A stretch of DNA of 64,000 bases from a virus, in the IMG/VR virus record IMGVR_UViG_3300022848_000011, positions 1-64,000 of that record. The stretch is one strand, 5' to 3'. The position numbers and the translations under genes are program-made. A model generated the notes under the pieces. The model was not told the DNA's origin and made no database searches. It saw only the letters and a list, made by a program, of their open reading frames with translations. The number at the start of each line of letters is the position of its first letter. The first letter of the stretch is position 1. Below are positions 52,246 through 60,360 of this stretch, piece after piece.

Positions 52246-53370
52246 TCAATGTTGGTGGAAAGGAACATCTGGGTGACCATGATCATGAACATAATCCATT
52301 CTTTGAAAATTACTGTAATCAAATACCAGATGTTTGTCATCTTGACTAATTTCCCAAGCTAATTCAAGTGCATAGTTAGTAATTTTTTCCATGCCTTCAT
52401 AATTAATTTTATCTGCCGTGTCACTAGGAGTGTGGTAGTGGGGGTGACCACCTGTATGTAAGAAAGCAACTGGAATACCCCTGTTGTAAAAAGGTGCATG
52501 ATCGCTACCACCAGAACCTCGACTCGTTATTTTCTCAGCAAAATCATACTTTTGATTCAAATTTTCTATTATTCTTTTCAAATCTAAAGATGATTCTCCT
52601 TCATTAAAACCAACACTAAACATACCCTTACCCAACCAACCCACCATATCCATATTAACCATAGCAACATGGGATTTAATATCAGGATTATTCATTGGAA
52701 ATAAAGGTTTAGAACAGTAATAACGAGAACCTAATAAACCCATTTCTTCAGCAGAATACGCTTGGAAAACAATGGTTCTATCTGGTTTTAATTGAGAAAT
52801 ACCTTTAGCAACTTCTAATAATACAGCAGTTCCACTTGCATTGTCATCAGCACCAGGATGAATCTTATTACTTGTTCTTGATCTAGAATACTGTGGCCCG
52901 TAACCAATGTGATCCATGTGCGCCCCAACAATCACTACTTTATCAGGTGATTTACTGCCTTCTATCCAACCATAAATATTTTCTGTCCATAAATCACCCA
53001 TTTCACGATTCGGACCAGGATTGACTCTTCGTATAGGAATTCTTTGCCTAATTGTTTTTAAACCATAACTCTTAAATTTGTCTTCTATAAAACTAGCAGT
53101 AAGTTTATTCCCTGTTTTACCAGACATTCTTCCTTCAAATTCATCAGAAGCTAATTTATAAACCACATCCTTTAGATTATCTAAAGAAATTTCCTCTAAA
53201 ACATCTTGAACTGTCTTGTTTTGTGGCTTTTCTGCAATTGGAGCAGTTCTTTGTAGTAATGGAATTGTTTCATCGCTTGTTTTTTTTGATTTTGATACAA
53301 AAATAATAATCGAAAAAAACAATAAACTAAACATCATCAATATTATTTTGACTTTTTTGTCTTGACTCAT
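52246..53370 (-). CDS. M28-family zinc aminopeptidase with signal anchor
   Basis: The 374-residue protein has a short basic tip and a hydrophobic segment (about 8-25), then a complete M28 peptidase. AHMDHIG supplies metal ligand H151, GADDNASG the bridging Asp (D176), SAEEMG the general base and ligand Glu (E208/E209), NMDMVG D241, and HYHTPSDT H313. Such enzymes take two zinc ions and release N-terminal residues from peptides. The C-terminus is His-rich. Located outside the cytoplasm it may finish digestion of peptides cut by the other peptidases in this block. GAGGAACAAG precedes the ATG. Confidence 0.88.
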   Translation of the reverse strand: MSQDKKVKIILMMFSLLFFSIIIFVSKSKKTSDETIPLLQRTAPIAEKPQNKTVQDVLEEISLDNLKDVVYKLASDEFEGRMSGKTGNKLTASFIEDKFKSYGLKTIRQRIPIRRVNPGPNREMGDLWTENIYGWIEGSKSPDKVVIVGAHMDHIGYGPQYSRSRTSNKIHPGADDNASGTAVLLEVAKGISQLKPDRTIVFQAYSAEEMGLLGSRYYCSKPLFPMNNPDIKSHVAMVNMDMVGWLGKGMFSVGFNEGESSLDLKRIIENLNQKYDFAEKITSRGSGGSDHAPFYNRGIPVAFLHTGGHPHYHTPSDTADKINYEGMEKITNYALELAWEISQDDKHLVFDYSNFQRMDYVHDHGHPDVPFHQH

Positions 53371-53587
53371 CTTGTTCCTCTTTTGGTTTTTCGGAGTTTG
53401 CTTTTTCTTTGAAGAAAAAACCTAAAATATAATTATTGAACAAAAAAGAAATACAAATTCCTCCAATTGTTCTTAGCAGCCACCAACCAAATGATGTTGC
53501 TGTGACTGGATCAACAAATTGTTTTTCAATTTTGTGATTTTCTTTATCTTCGTTAAATTCTTCATCACTCAAATTATTAATTTTCAT
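53327..53587 (-). CDS. Small membrane protein
   Basis: The 86-residue protein has an acidic N-terminus, one or two hydrophobic segments (about 32-58, SFGWWLLRTIGGICISFLFNNYILGFFF) and a Lys/Glu/Gln-rich tail. It overlaps the M28 gene start by 44 bp. It might be a holin or envelope protein, but nothing is specific. The region beyond 53587 is a short divergent promoter region for the terminase genes. Confidence 0.45.
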   Translation of the reverse strand: MKINNLSDEEFNEDKENHKIEKQFVDPVTATSFGWWLLRTIGGICISFLFNNYILGFFFKEKANSEKPKEEQDESRQKSQNNIDDV

Positions 53588-53642
53588 TTATTTTTTTTGC
53601 GTTTTTACCAAATTGTGTGCTAAATAATATAAAAGGTTAATT

Positions 53643-54584
53643 ATGTCAGAATATAAAATAAACAAAAGTTTGCAATATCCTAATGTAGAATTTCAAGATT
53701 ATTACAACAAGTTCGAAACGGTTGAAGATATGCTGGCTGGTTTGGAGTGGAATGATTTTTTCTCTCACTTTTACGAAATTAGCAGAGAAGAGCAAGAAAT
53801 ACTAATTGGTGAATCTCTCCAAGAACTTAACATGTTCAATGAGGCAAAACAATCTGAAGAACTTTCAAAATGCGCAAATAGTTTCAAGTATTGGTGTCAT
53901 CGCTATGTTGAAATTTATCATTACAAACATGGACAAATCCCATTTATTAACTACAAATACCAAGATCGTGTAATAGAAGGTTTCGAAAACAATAAATTTA
54001 ATATAGTTTCAAAATTCAGACAAGCTGGATTGACTACACTTAGTTTGTTGAAAAGCATACATAATTGTTTATTCAAAAATGATCAAAAAATCAATATAGT
54101 ATCCAGAACAGATCGTGAAAGCATTGATGCAAGTTATATTACCCAACAAGTTATGGATAATTTGCCTAAATGGATGTATGACCCAAAACAAAATAATACT
54201 TCAAAATATGAGAAAAAATTCCATACCACAAATTCTCGCATTTATTTCAATACCCCACTATCTACAATTGGACAATCTAGTACTTGCTTAATCTTCAATG
54301 AAGCAGCTTTCATTGAAGATATGGAGAAACATTGGGAAGCTATGTATCCAATTATTGCTAATGGCAGTAGTGTACAAGTTTTTTCAAGTGTTAATGGAAT
54401 AAATAGTTGGTATAACAAAATATACAAAGAAGCTATTAAAGGTAATAATCAATTTAATCCAATTGCAGTTGACTATTGGGAACATCCTACGTTTTCAAAT
54501 CCTGAGTGGGTTGAAACAGTAAAATCGAACTATAGTAAAAAAATATGGAAACAAGAATTCATGAGAAATTCTTGCGCATACTAA
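53643..54584 (+). CDS. TerL-like paralogue without nuclease domain
   Basis: The 313-residue protein is clearly related to the N-terminal half of the full terminase just downstream: shared SFKYWCHRYVEI, SKFRQAGLTTLS, EHPTFSNPEW and WEAMYP blocks, with about half the residues matching by eye. It stops (FMRNSCAY) just where the nuclease domain would begin. The Walker B-like TCLIFNEAAF has Asn where the full TerL has Asp. The reading frame is open throughout, so it is a kept paralogue and not a recent fragment. It might regulate or replace the packaging ATPase, be a decoy, or be degenerating. Confidence 0.8.
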   Translation: MSEYKINKSLQYPNVEFQDYYNKFETVEDMLAGLEWNDFFSHFYEISREEQEILIGESLQELNMFNEAKQSEELSKCANSFKYWCHRYVEIYHYKHGQIPFINYKYQDRVIEGFENNKFNIVSKFRQAGLTTLSLLKSIHNCLFKNDQKINIVSRTDRESIDASYITQQVMDNLPKWMYDPKQNNTSKYEKKFHTTNSRIYFNTPLSTIGQSSTCLIFNEAAFIEDMEKHWEAMYPIIANGSSVQVFSSVNGINSWYNKIYKEAIKGNNQFNPIAVDYWEHPTFSNPEWVETVKSNYSKKIWKQEFMRNSCAY

Positions 54585-54594
54585 TGAGTATACT

Positions 54595-56424
54595 ATGTCT
54601 AAACACAAAAGCAATGAAGGACCACCAAAAGATTTAAAATACCCCACTATAGCCTTTGAAGATTATTATCATAAATTTGAATTTGTCAAAGATATAATTA
54701 AAGATCCTGAATGGGATAAAGTATTTTCTAATTTCTACAGATTTAGTGATGAGGAAATGGATATTCCATGTGGCGAAACTGTACATGATCTCAACGTTTT
54801 TGAACCAAAACAACAATACCAAGAAATAATAAAATGTACTAATAACTTTAAATATTGGTGTCATCGTTACGTGAAGATCCTTCACGCAAAATATGGCACA
54901 ATACCTTTTATTATGTACAATTATCAAGAACGTGCTATTGATAATTTTGAAAATCATAGATTTAATATGATTTCTAAATTTAGACAAGGTGGATTAACTA
55001 CTATTGGCGCACTCTGGGGTTTGCACAAATGCTTGTTCAGAAATGATCAACAAATCTATATGCTTTCCAAAACAGATCGTGAAGCCGTCGCAGCAGGTGA
55101 TATTGTCAAAAAAGCAATGGATAATTTTCCTGAGTGGATGTATGACAAAGAACAAGCAGAAATATCAAAACACGAAAAGAAATTTAATGATACTGCATCT
55201 AAAATTTGTTTTTATACACCCGAAGCCGCTCGGGGCAAAACCGCCACCTGTCTAATGATTGACGAAGCAGCTTTTATTGAAAAAATGGACGAACACTGGG
55301 AAGCTATGTATCCAGTGGTATCAACTGGTGGTAGTGTTCAAGTTATATCTACAGTTAATGGTGTAGGCAACTGGTATGAAGAAACTTATAGTGAAGCTCT
55401 AGAAGGTAATAATTTCTTCAATATTATTGAATTAGATTACTGGGAACACCCAACATATGCAAACCCTGAATGGTCTAAGGTTGCAAAAGCAAATATGGGT
55501 GAAAGGAAGTGGAGACAAGAAGTCTTAAGAGATTTCTTAGATTCAGGAAATACCTATTTTACTTCAAATGTTATTCAAACTATAGACTTATTTACTCAGA
55601 AAATCAAACCACACAGAACGCTATTTGAAAAATGGCAAAACCCTAATTATGATAAACTAAAGTGGGAACCAGGAGCATTACATATATGGCAAGAACCTAT
55701 TGAAGGACATGAATATTTACTAGCTGGTGACTGCGCAGAAGGTATAGGAGAAAATGGAGATAATTCCTGTTTTCAGCTTATTGATATTAATCGAGTAGAA
55801 CAAGTAGCTGAATTTTACAGTAACAATGTACCTCCTCACATATTTGCCCAAATAATTAACCAAATAGCACTGTATTACAATACATGTAGTGTCGTTATTG
55901 AAAATAATACTATTGGTGGTGCTGTTATAAATGTTTTACAACATGAAGTAAATTACGAAAACATCTATCATGAACCATTATCTAACAGACAAAGCAAGCC
56001 TGGGATAAGAATGTCCCCGCAAAATAGAAAGTTGTATCTAGAATCATTAGCCAAAAGATTAACAAACGGTAGTTTCGTAGTTTATAGTAGAAGGTTTCTT
56101 CATGAATTAAATACATTTGTTTTTGATAATCAAAAAAACAGAGCAGAAGCACGTAAAGGAAGACACGATGATGCTATTATAGCAATGTCAATAGCTATCT
56201 ATACAAGAGATGAAGCAATAAGAGGGATGCCTGTAGGTGGTGGTGTAAGCACTACTACAAAAGATGTTATTAGTAGTAGTGTTTTCGAAGAAATCAAAAA
56301 AGAAATATTAGAAGATGATTGGGAGGATGAAGACTATGATTTTGAATCATCTTTAGAAATAGATATACTTAGACCAATGTATGGGCAACCTCATTCAAAA
56401 ATTCTTGAAGAGTTCGGGTGGTAG
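54595..56424 (+). CDS. terL: Terminase large subunit
   Basis: The 609-residue protein is the packaging motor: an N-terminal ATPase and a C-terminal RNase H-like nuclease. ATPase motifs are SKFRQGGLTT (adenine/phosphate-binding segment; the usual Walker A Lys is displaced upstream) and TCLMIDEAAF (Walker B). The nuclease has acidic residues in LLAGDCAEGIG, CSVVIENNTIGG and GRHDDAIIAMSIA. It pumps DNA into the prohead through the portal, cutting at headful. It follows its paralogue by 10 bp and precedes a small gene and the portal. T4 gp17 is the same size (610). Confidence 0.93.
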   Translation: MSKHKSNEGPPKDLKYPTIAFEDYYHKFEFVKDIIKDPEWDKVFSNFYRFSDEEMDIPCGETVHDLNVFEPKQQYQEIIKCTNNFKYWCHRYVKILHAKYGTIPFIMYNYQERAIDNFENHRFNMISKFRQGGLTTIGALWGLHKCLFRNDQQIYMLSKTDREAVAAGDIVKKAMDNFPEWMYDKEQAEISKHEKKFNDTASKICFYTPEAARGKTATCLMIDEAAFIEKMDEHWEAMYPVVSTGGSVQVISTVNGVGNWYEETYSEALEGNNFFNIIELDYWEHPTYANPEWSKVAKANMGERKWRQEVLRDFLDSGNTYFTSNVIQTIDLFTQKIKPHRTLFEKWQNPNYDKLKWEPGALHIWQEPIEGHEYLLAGDCAEGIGENGDNSCFQLIDINRVEQVAEFYSNNVPPHIFAQIINQIALYYNTCSVVIENNTIGGAVINVLQHEVNYENIYHEPLSNRQSKPGIRMSPQNRKLYLESLAKRLTNGSFVVYSRRFLHELNTFVFDNQKNRAEARKGRHDDAIIAMSIAIYTRDEAIRGMPVGGGVSTTTKDVISSSVFEEIKKEILEDDWEDEDYDFESSLEIDILRPMYGQPHSKILEEFGW

Positions 56425-56429
56425 GTAAT

Positions 56430-56720
56430 ATGAAAAAATATGAAACAATTTTAAAACTTCTCAATGAAGTTCAAAAACATACAAAAGATTATAAAGATAA
56501 AGAAATAAGAAAAACTGTATCTAAACTTATTGAAATCGTCGAGTCCAAAACTAAAATTAAATCAAATTATGACAAAAAAATGACTCCATTAGAGAGTTGG
56601 AAACTTAATTTAGAAACAGGTAAATTACAGCATCCAATTAGTGATGAACTTGCACAAAACGCATTAGATAATTTAGAAAATATGATCGAAATAGAACTAA
56701 AGAAAACTTCAAACAACTAA
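56430..56720 (+). CDS. Small hypothetical protein after TerL
   Basis: The 96-residue protein is helical and basic in the first half (KKYETILKLLNEVQKHTKDYKDKEIRKTVSKLIEIVESKTK). A GTG at 56418 would add four residues, but ATG 56430 with TAGGTAAT upstream looks better. It lies between terL and the convergent gene at 56709. No family was recognised. Confidence 0.5.
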   Translation: MKKYETILKLLNEVQKHTKDYKDKEIRKTVSKLIEIVESKTKIKSNYDKKMTPLESWKLNLETGKLQHPISDELAQNALDNLENMIEIELKKTSNN

Positions 56721-57296
56721 TACATTATTTTTTTTACAAACATAAAGACAATTTTCATAACTATTATTACAACTTTGAATTAAACTAGATTTAACATTAA
56801 ATTCTACTGAATCTATTTCAATAGGATTTAAACTAACATTGGTATTAAACATATTGTTTATTGCTGAAGTAAACTCAGGTTTAGAAAATGACGACTCAGT
56901 CAATAAAATTTTATTAATTGATTTAACTGAAATTTCCTTAATCCTTTGTATTCTGCTTTGATAATAATCAACAGCCCTTTGGGTCGCATAAGGTTCGGAA
57001 AAAGCATCTATGATTCTAGGCAAAGCTAAACTTGGTTTAGTAATGAAATTGATCATATATACTATATCCAAAAGAGCTTTACACCTGATGCTGGAATTGT
57101 TTAGTATTATGTCACCATATATAGCAGCAGAGTTTTTACAAGTATGATGTGTACTAAACAACCAATCTAAATCATCAGGATGTGTATATAATGAATGGGT
57201 TGTTTGTACAGAAAACAACTCATTTTGATTCAATTGATGAATTAATTCAGAAAATTTGCTTCCTATATGTGAATTAATAAAAGTTACTCTATTCAT
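56709..57296 (-). CDS. Hypothetical protein
   Basis: The 195-residue protein is unrecognised. It starts MNRVTFINSHIGSKFSELIHQL, a strand-loop-helix that loosely resembles a sulfotransferase or P-loop start, and contains SVQTTHSLYTHPDDLDW and a helical middle. The C-terminal half is Ser/Asn-rich. It is a single minus-strand gene inserted between terL and the portal gene, overlapping the previous gene by 12 bp at 3' ends. Confidence 0.45.
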   Translation of the reverse strand: MNRVTFINSHIGSKFSELIHQLNQNELFSVQTTHSLYTHPDDLDWLFSTHHTCKNSAAIYGDIILNNSSIRCKALLDIVYMINFITKPSLALPRIIDAFSEPYATQRAVDYYQSRIQRIKEISVKSINKILLTESSFSKPEFTSAINNMFNTNVSLNPIEIDSVEFNVKSSLIQSCNNSYENCLYVCKKNNVLVV

Positions 57297-57305
57297 AGTG
57301 ATATT

Positions 57306-59861
57306 ATGGCTTGGTGGGATATTTATAAAACATGGAACTACAACCTTAGTAGAGATCCATTAAATCAACAATCAATAGAAGATCGTGCAATTGGAGGAGG
57401 ATTAACCTCTCCCGGTGGTGTTCCTGATATTCGTGACCAAAATGTTGGAGGTATGACCGATACAAACTTCCGACAATCTAATGATTTTATCGACCTTCAA
57501 ACTGTAGAAGATAGATTATCTAGATATAAAGAATACGAAAGATTATTATCAGTTCCAGAAGTCGAAATGGCATTAACTGTCATTGCTGATGAAGCCTGTA
57601 TTGCAGGCAACACTATGATATCAACACTGTTTGATGGATATAGAACCATAAGTTGGTTGGAAAAACGATGGCAACAAGATCAAAAACCGTTTTTAACCTA
57701 TTGTTGGGACTTTGAAAAAGAAGACTATACTCTTGACTGGGCCTATAATCCAAGAAAAGTTAAAACAGAAGAAACTGTATGGGTTGCTCTTGATGATGGA
57801 AATCATTTTGTCACCACGCTTGACCATAGAATATTACTTAGTAATCAAGAATGGAGACATGCAGGTGATCTAAGAGAAAAAGATGAACTTATCCCTTTTT
57901 ACAAAATGCCACCACATCCTGAATTAAATAACATTAAACACAATCAATTTTCTAGAATACGTACAAATAAATATGGTTGGGTCAACGAAAGACAATTTGT
58001 TGATATATGGAAAGGTCAAGAACCAGATCAAAAAACATTAGAAACTCTTAGATATGGTAACTATATCGCAAATGGATTCACTCGTGAACAAATCGCTCAC
58101 ATGTTCGAAAGAGATACAAGAAGCCATAATGAATGGGTTAAGGATATAGGATTTACACATAAAGAACTTAGATGGTTGGGGAAAAAAGAAAAAACCCGAA
58201 AAGTTATTGGCGTTTTTCCTCACAAAGTATTAGACGTATATGATCTATCAGTGAAAACACACCAAAACTTCTGTACTGATGCAGTCGTTATGCACAATTG
58301 TCAAGAAGACGATGATGGTAATTTATTCAAAATATTATCAAAAAATGAGGAAGTGGTCAAGGAATTAGAAACGATTTGCTTTGGGAAAAGATATCTCAAC
58401 CTGAATAGAAACCTAAGAGGGAAGATTAAACGACTTTGCCTAAAAGGCGATCTGTTTGTTGAATTACTTTCTGCCCCAGAAATGCCGAAAAAAGGTGTTC
58501 TGAAACTAGCAGAATTACCACCAGAAGAAATGTTTAAAATTGTTACAAATAAAGATCGAGTTGTTGAATACCAACAATCAGGTAATGGACCCGATATTGA
58601 TGTTTTGATGAAATCGACAGATGATGATATCGAATTACAAAAGAGTACTGCTATTAGATTTCATCCAAAACAAATCATTCACTTCAAACTAGGTGACGAA
58701 AAATCATTCTTCTATCCATACGGTAAATCAATAGTAGAACCAGCTAGAAGTCCTGCTCATCAATTAAGACTCATGGAAGATGCTGTAATGGTATATCGAT
58801 TGGCTAGAAGCCCAGAAAGAAGAGTTTTTTATATTGATGTTCAACAATTACCTCCATTCAAAGCAGAAGCATTTGTTAGTAGATTTAAAGATCAATTCAA
58901 GAAAAAGAAAGTTGCTTTAGATAAAGGAAAAGGAGGAGCTTCTGCTGTCGAAGAAAGATGGCATCCACCTGCTATTGATGAAGATATTTGGTTGCCAATT
59001 CGACCAGGATCAAATACTAGAATTGAAACATTACCTGGGGCTACGAATTTAGGTGAAATTGGAGACTTAGAATATTTCCAATCTAAATTATTTACAGCAT
59101 TAAATTTTCCAAAAGATTATTTTAATACTGATGATATCTCCAAAACGAGAATTACCCTTTCTTCACAAGATGCTAGATTTGCAAGGATGATAGAAAGAAT
59201 ACAAGGAGATGTTGCTGATGGCATCCATCAATTATGCGAAACACATTTAGAAATGCGTGGATTTCCATATGAAATGTACAGAGATATTAAAATAAAAATG
59301 ACTCGTCCATCTCCTTATAAAGAAATAAGCGAAATGGAGGTAATTAATCATAGATTAAATATTATAGCTCAATTAAAAGGTATGATGATTATGAGTGATT
59401 ATGATCTATTAACAAGATATTGGAATGCTACAGAAACAGATGCTGAAGATATAATTGCTAGAGCTAAAGCTCAAAAAATGGAAGATATGAAATTTCAAAT
59501 ATTAGGGCAAAATCCAGCATTATTAGGAATGGGAATACCAGGACAAGAAGGTGATGAAAACGAAATGGGAACAGGTGCTGATGGGCCAAATCCAATGTTA
59601 GGACCTACACCTGATAAACAACCAGATGGTAACCAAGAAAATAAAGAATCTCCAGATGAACAAAATATTAATCCCGATAATCCCGAAAAAGATAATTTAA
59701 ATAATCAAGATACAGACTCTCAACCTAATATGGATTCAAAAGTCGAACCTTTACCAATACCATCTGATGAAGATCTTGAAAAATATAATCTAGAATTACA
59801 AGATTATGACAGATATCAAGATGCTGAAGATATTGATTTTGGTACCGAAGAAGGATTGTAA
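57306..59861 (+). CDS. Portal protein with in-frame intein
   Basis: The 851-residue precursor is a T4 gp20-like portal interrupted by an intein at residues 98-331. Without it the portal is about 617 residues. Extein parts have DEA|CQEDDDGNLF at the junction, LNLNRNLRGKIKRLCLKGDLFVELL, IRFHPKQIIHFKLGD, YGKSIVEPARSPAHQLRLMEDAVMVYRLARSPERRVFYID, and NFPKDYFNTDDISKTRITLSSQDARFARMIERIQ. The C-terminus is Gln/Asn/Pro/Asp-rich. The portal forms the dodecameric ring through which DNA is packed and ejected. Splicing must restore the protein before assembly. Confidence 0.93.
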   Translation: MAWWDIYKTWNYNLSRDPLNQQSIEDRAIGGGLTSPGGVPDIRDQNVGGMTDTNFRQSNDFIDLQTVEDRLSRYKEYERLLSVPEVEMALTVIADEACIAGNTMISTLFDGYRTISWLEKRWQQDQKPFLTYCWDFEKEDYTLDWAYNPRKVKTEETVWVALDDGNHFVTTLDHRILLSNQEWRHAGDLREKDELIPFYKMPPHPELNNIKHNQFSRIRTNKYGWVNERQFVDIWKGQEPDQKTLETLRYGNYIANGFTREQIAHMFERDTRSHNEWVKDIGFTHKELRWLGKKEKTRKVIGVFPHKVLDVYDLSVKTHQNFCTDAVVMHNCQEDDDGNLFKILSKNEEVVKELETICFGKRYLNLNRNLRGKIKRLCLKGDLFVELLSAPEMPKKGVLKLAELPPEEMFKIVTNKDRVVEYQQSGNGPDIDVLMKSTDDDIELQKSTAIRFHPKQIIHFKLGDEKSFFYPYGKSIVEPARSPAHQLRLMEDAVMVYRLARSPERRVFYIDVQQLPPFKAEAFVSRFKDQFKKKKVALDKGKGGASAVEERWHPPAIDEDIWLPIRPGSNTRIETLPGATNLGEIGDLEYFQSKLFTALNFPKDYFNTDDISKTRITLSSQDARFARMIERIQGDVADGIHQLCETHLEMRGFPYEMYRDIKIKMTRPSPYKEISEMEVINHRLNIIAQLKGMMIMSDYDLLTRYWNATETDAEDIIARAKAQKMEDMKFQILGQNPALLGMGIPGQEGDENEMGTGADGPNPMLGPTPDKQPDGNQENKESPDEQNINPDNPEKDNLNNQDTDSQPNMDSKVEPLPIPSDEDLEKYNLELQDYDRYQDAEDIDFGTEEGL
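57597..58298 (+). other. Intein in the portal protein (234 residues)
   Basis: The intein starts at Cys98 (CIAGNTMISTL, block A) and ends at His-Asn (AVVMHN, block G), followed by Cys as the +1 extein residue. Block B is FVTTLDHRILL (T..H) and block F is KVLDVYDLSVKTHQNF. All splice residues (Cys1, block-B His, final Asn, Cys+1) are present. No LAGLIDADG or HNH nuclease motif is seen in the 70-90 residue insert, which has a helix-turn-helix-like FTREQIAHMFERDTRSHNEW. This may be a nuclease remnant. It is inserted after a conserved Ala of the portal. Confidence 0.92.
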
Positions 59862-59887
59862 ATAATAATCTTCTAGAAAATTTAGTG

Positions 59888-59919
59888 AAAAGAGCAGTAA
59901 AATAGACTGCTCTTTTTTT
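59888..59919. terminator. Bidirectional intrinsic terminator
   Basis: AAAAGAGCAGT (59888-59898) pairs with ACTGCTCTTTT (59906-59916) around a 7-base loop, then T residues. It sits between the portal gene and the convergent gene at 59924 and can serve both directions. Confidence 0.88.
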
Positions 59920-59923
59920 GTAA

Positions 59924-60181
59924 TTATTGCATAGAAGGATCTGATTCAACATCATTTGGATTCTGTAAAACTCTTTCTTCTTGATCCGTGGTTTCTTCGT
60001 CTTCTTCCGAAGAATTTTCTAATGCGTCTTTAATTTCATCATCTTTATCAGCAAGTGTTTGTAATAATTGCATCAATTCTGTTTTGTATTTTTCCTTGCA
60101 TATATCTAAAGCTTTATCCATATTACCTTGGAAAAACTGCTCGTTTTCATATAATTTAACCCAATTTGTAAATTCTAACAT
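59924..60181 (-). CDS. Small acidic protein
   Basis: The 85-residue protein is acidic, with a helical first 55 residues (MLEFTNWVKLYENEQFF ...) and an Asp/Glu/Ser-rich tail. The N-terminus resembles the amphipathic starts of other putative packaged proteins. It lies between portal and head core genes where T4 has gene 67, a small acidic core protein, but it is in the opposite direction. Function is unknown. Confidence 0.5.
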   Translation of the reverse strand: MLEFTNWVKLYENEQFFQGNMDKALDICKEKYKTELMQLLQTLADKDDEIKDALENSSEEDEETTDQEERVLQNPNDVESDPSMQ

Positions 60182-60360
60182 ATTATTTCCTTTTATGTGA
60201 TTTTTAATAAATGAATGTATTTTATATATTAAAAAATAATATTTTTAAAATCTAGATGATATATAATATTAATTGTGGATTATTACTATTCCACTTAAAC
60301 TTAGGTTTACCTATATTAAAAATAAAATAACACAAATTTGTAGTCAGGAGTTAAAAAGTC
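60182..60360 (+). promoter_or_regulatory. AT-rich leader of the head gene operon
   Basis: The 179-bp gap upstream of 60361 is very AT-rich and holds GATATATAATATTAATTGTGG and CAGGAGTTAAAAAG directly before the ATG (a strong ribosome binding site). It must contain the promoter of the head operon and of the minus gene at 59924. I cannot name exact elements. Confidence 0.5.

Noticed and set aside
53643-54584. Single frameshifted terminase gene
   Set aside because: The downstream gene repeats the whole ATPase domain from its own start, so this is a paralogue pair and not one broken gene.
57597-58298. Group I intron instead of intein
   Set aside because: The reading frame is open through the insert, with protein splicing motifs at both ends and no need for RNA splicing.
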